Part shown: positions 61,182 to 64,000 of the stretch, piece after piece
Position numbering within the stretch: the stretch's first letter is position 1
Layout: each line of letters opens with the position of its first letter
Source: Carallia brachiata
Taxonomy: Eukaryota; Streptophyta; Magnoliopsida; Malpighiales; Rhizophoraceae
DNA length: 64,000 bases
Assembly: GCA_021464245.1 (NCBI GenBank)
Contig: JADCRB010000072.1
Coordinates: 2,192,055 to 2,256,054, forward strand
Direction of reading: 5' to 3'
Notes under the pieces: model-generated
What the model saw: only the letters and a program-made list of their open reading frames with translations
Databases searched by the model: none
What the model was told of the DNA's origin: nothing
Program-made: the position numbers and the translations under genes

Positions 61182-62402
61182 GTGATGAGTGACCACTGAC
61201 CACACTTTTTCTTCTTTATTAGAAGTAATGGCATTTTTTGTTTTGAGCGCTATAATTTAAATGTAATTTAAAATAATATAAGTAAATATATAATTTATTT
61301 AATAATATTTAATAATTTATTTTTTTTATTTTTTTAAACTCAATCATTTAATAATTTATATCACTTTAATTTCATTTAATTTGATCTCATATAACGTGAA
61401 CCCTTCAAGTATTTTCCTTTTTTTTATTCCCCCCTCTTATTCTTGGCTGCTATTGCCGATATTCCATGTGATTCTGTTATGCATGGTTCCAAATTGCGAT
61501 TGGAAGTTTACAAACCACTTACCTCCAACATCCTAGTGGAGTGATGAGTGACCACTGGCCACACTTTTCCTTCCTTATTATAGTTCATGGCATTTTTTGT
61601 TTTGAGCGTTACTACATTAGTGAAGTTTAAAAAGATATAGATGAACGTGTAATCCAATTCACGACATCTAATAGTTTATTTATTTTGTTATTTCTCTAAA
61701 TTTAATTATCTAATAATTCATCTCACTTTAATTTCACTTAATTTGATCTCACCTACTGTAGACCCTCCCAGTATTTGGGATAAGAATTTTTTTAGTCCTA
61801 AACCTTTAAGTTTTTTTATATTTGAGTTCTAAACCTTTTTGACATTTCATTTGAGTCCTAAACTTTTTGATTTTCTACCAAATTAGTCCCTCTGTTTAAC
61901 AAAAGTGATCAATCTTTTAAAAAATAATTTTAAATTTACAAAAAATTATTTAAAAAAGATTAAATATATGAATTGAATGTCTTTTTTATAAAAAATATAC
62001 ATGTTGCCTATTTAATTCGTATATTTGTTGATTAAAAAAATATTTAATATGCATATTTTGTTGATGAAAAAAATATTTAACTCATGTATTTAATCTTTTT
62101 AAATGATTTTTATTAAATTAAACTCACTTATTAATAGATTGACTACTTTTCGTAATTTAAAGGACTGATATAGTAAAAAATTAAAAGATTTAGGACTCAA
62201 ATGAAATGTTAAAAAGGTTTAGAACTCAAACGTAAAAAAATCTAAAGGTTTAGGACTTTAAAAATATTTATCCCCTCAGTATTTTCCTTTTGTTTATTTC
62301 CCCCTCTTATTCTTGGCTGCTATTGCCGATATGCCATGTGATTCTGTTATGCATGGTTCCAAATTGCGATTGGAAGTTTACAAACCACTTACCTCCAACA
62401 TC
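61182..62402. repeat. Tandem duplication of a 0.36-kb segment (second copy interrupted by a MITE)
   Basis: Copy 1 (about 61182-61540) and copy 2 (about 61541-62402) share GTGATGAGTGACCACTG at the start and TTGGCTGCTATTGCCGATAT and GTTTACAAACCACTTACCTC near the end. Without the MITE, copy 2 is also about 0.36 kb. Noncoding; identity is high at both ends. Confidence 0.9.
61777..62274. mobile_element. Palindromic MITE, copy 2 (498 bp), with a paralogous empty site
   Basis: The inverted ends GGGATAAGAATTTTTTTAGT (left) and GGGATAAATATTTTTAAAGT (right, read inward) extend about 130 bases with the repeated phrases GTCCTAAACCTTT and TTTGAGTTCTAAACC. Flanks CCCAGTATTT (61767-61776) and CTCAGTATTT (62275-62284) form a 9-10-base target duplication with one mismatch. 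The matching place in the first duplicate (near 61405) has a single CAAGTATTTT and no insert. Confidence 0.88.
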
Positions 62403-63337
62403 ACTAGTTTAGTACAAACAATAATGTAAATATGGTATTATTTTATGCACAATAATTCAAAAATTGAAACTTTTTTATACATGCTTCACTTAGAGGACTT
62501 GCATGTGCCCATCTGATTAGGTACACGTGGGTTGTGTGTTCTCCTAAATTTCTGCAGCTCGCCGATGAGTATTTACCAATTGATTCTCTAGTACTTCTGT
62601 TGCATTAGGAGTTTATATTTGGCAGGATATATCATGACATAAAAATAGATGGAAAATTTTTCACCATCATGTAGCTCACCTACTAAACAACATTTAAATT
62701 GACATAAAAGAAAAGGGTGCCGACATAAGAATATTCCAAGTCTCCACATATTTTAAAGGAAAAATCACTAAAAATGCAACACATATTCTGATGGTAATGC
62801 CGGTTGTCTAATATCGACAGAATCAAATCCAAAAACATTCTAAGAAATTGTTTGTATCTCTCTTAACTTGTTTTCGTTCTTTTTATTAAAAAAAAAAAAG
62901 AAATTCAAAAAAGATTTATGTCTCCGCAATATATATATATAGAGACATTTAATGATCATTTTCTATAATATTTAACGCGGCTAGCTGGCATGCCCCCCTC
63001 CTGTTACGGCCTTGTTCCGGAGAATGATAACACATCCACAAATACATCCATGGACCAGATAGTTACCTTTCTAGAAAATGAGGGTGGCCATCAAAATTCA
63101 AAAGATATCGAGATACAAAGAAGTAAAAAAGAATGAAAGAACAGTCTTTTAAGAAATATCTATTAGTTAGAATTTAGATTTTTATTTTAAAAATTATAAA
63201 ATTGTGAAATTTATTTAAATTTAAGAGTTATTCTATTATATAATTTATAATCTAGCTTCGGCCTCGTAATGAAACAAAAAAATATGAAGGGAAGAGGTGG
63301 CAAACAATTGCAGCACGTTTTAACCCATTTATACCAT

Positions 63338-63383
<46 letters not shown>

Positions 63384-64000
63384 CTATAGGCCTATGGTTC
63401 TCCTATTTTTGAGGGAAATTTATACACCGCCCCACATTGACGATCCTGGGCCTTTGGCGTTGGGATCACTTCGGCACATTAATTCACAGTCGGTGTTTCA
63501 CTTTCTTGTTTGATCTGTGGGCCTGGCCTGTAAAAACAAATAGTGATGCAACCAGGCTAATGGTTGTAGGGAAATATCTCGGAACTCGGATTAATGCAAA
63601 CACTATTGGATTCGGGCCTCTAAATCTGGTCTAGCATATAAACCCTGTTCTGTCTCTTGCAGGACATCCAAATAATTAAGAATTTATATTTTTTTAATCC
63701 TCTTGTTGCCTCGACGGCTTGGCATTGCCGTGCTTGGGGTCAAGAGTTCAAGGTGTTCGTACCACCACCAACAACAACCACCATAGATGAACCAAAAAAA
63801 ACAGAATTTATATTTTTTATTTCAAAATTTCGTGTTTCACTTTTGGAAGGGAGTATGAGATTTATAATAATGAAAATAATTATTTTCATCGTATAATTTA
63901 TAATTTAATAAGTCTTTTACTAGACAAAAAAATTCATAGAAGTGTCATTTATAGTTTTTTTTAACAACGGAAAAGTTCCATCTTATTCTTCTTCGAAATC
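62403..64000. other. Intergenic DNA at the right end of the window
   Basis: AT-rich; no gene recognised. Frames at 63437-63634 and 63657-63896 (+) lack known domains. A long G homopolymer sits at 63348-63383. Confidence 0.45.
63348..63383. repeat. G36 homopolymer after a T run
   Basis: About 36 uninterrupted G residues follow about 11 T residues on the plus strand. This is unusually long for a plant genome assembly and may reflect a real unstable tract or an assembly or basecalling artefact. Confidence 0.8.

Noticed and set aside
1..64000. LTR retrotransposon, tRNA, rRNA or virus-derived genes
   Set aside because: No long terminal repeats, reverse transcriptase, integrase, capsid or structural-RNA sequence was recognised by reading; a dedicated search (tRNA and repeat scanners) was not possible here.

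Overview
This window is nuclear DNA from a flowering plant. Coding exons are short and split by AT-rich introns with GT-AG borders. Long AT-rich intergenic stretches, homopolymers and small DNA transposons fill the rest, and every recognisable gene is a plant gene. A NIP2-type aquaporin plus a linked ZHD9-MIF2-MYB30-like trio point to a eudicot other than Brassicaceae. A woody species such as Citrus fits, but that is inference.

Layout. 2.5-6.5 kb (+): a complete five-exon aquaporin gene of the NIP2 (silicon/metalloid channel) class, 294 aa. 7.2-23.3 kb (-): a direct tandem duplication of a condensin-subunit gene, SMC4, both copies decayed. The downstream copy (about 10.4 kb) keeps pieces of the whole gene, and its 3' end is repeated three times. 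The upstream copy (about 5.8 kb) has lost the hinge region. 23.3-25.9 kb: no firm gene, but a 48-bp tandem repeat and a TATA box on the minus strand. 25.9-27.1 kb: a 1.17-kb hAT-type transposon with 8-bp target duplications and a transposase remnant. 28.1-28.6 kb: a second, shorter hAT-like MITE. 35.5-36.4 kb (+): an intronless zinc-finger homeodomain (ZHD8/9/10 clade) transcription factor preceded by three upstream ORFs. 46.4-46.7 kb (-): a MINI ZINC FINGER gene. 48.1-48.2 kb (-): a possible 46-aa ORF behind a TATA box. 55.3-56.7 kb (-): an R2R3-MYB of the MYB30 group with a one-base frameshift in exon 3. 60.2-62.4 kb: two copies of a palindromic MITE with 9-bp target duplications, one inserted in a tandemly duplicated 0.36-kb segment whose other copy is an empty site.

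How the genes relate. ZHD proteins are homeodomain activators. MIF proteins carry only the dimerising zinc finger and are known to pair with ZHDs and block them, so a regulator and its likely partner lie 10 kb apart and converge. In Arabidopsis MYB30, MIF2 and ZHD9 are neighbours on chromosome 3 (AT3G28910, AT3G28917, AT3G28920, from memory), so the trio here looks like conserved microsynteny. The aquaporin and the SMC4 remnants have no evident functional tie to the trio.

No tRNA, rRNA, CRISPR array, LTR retrotransposon or virus-derived gene was recognised. Pseudogene borders are approximate because they were read by eye from conserved protein motifs.
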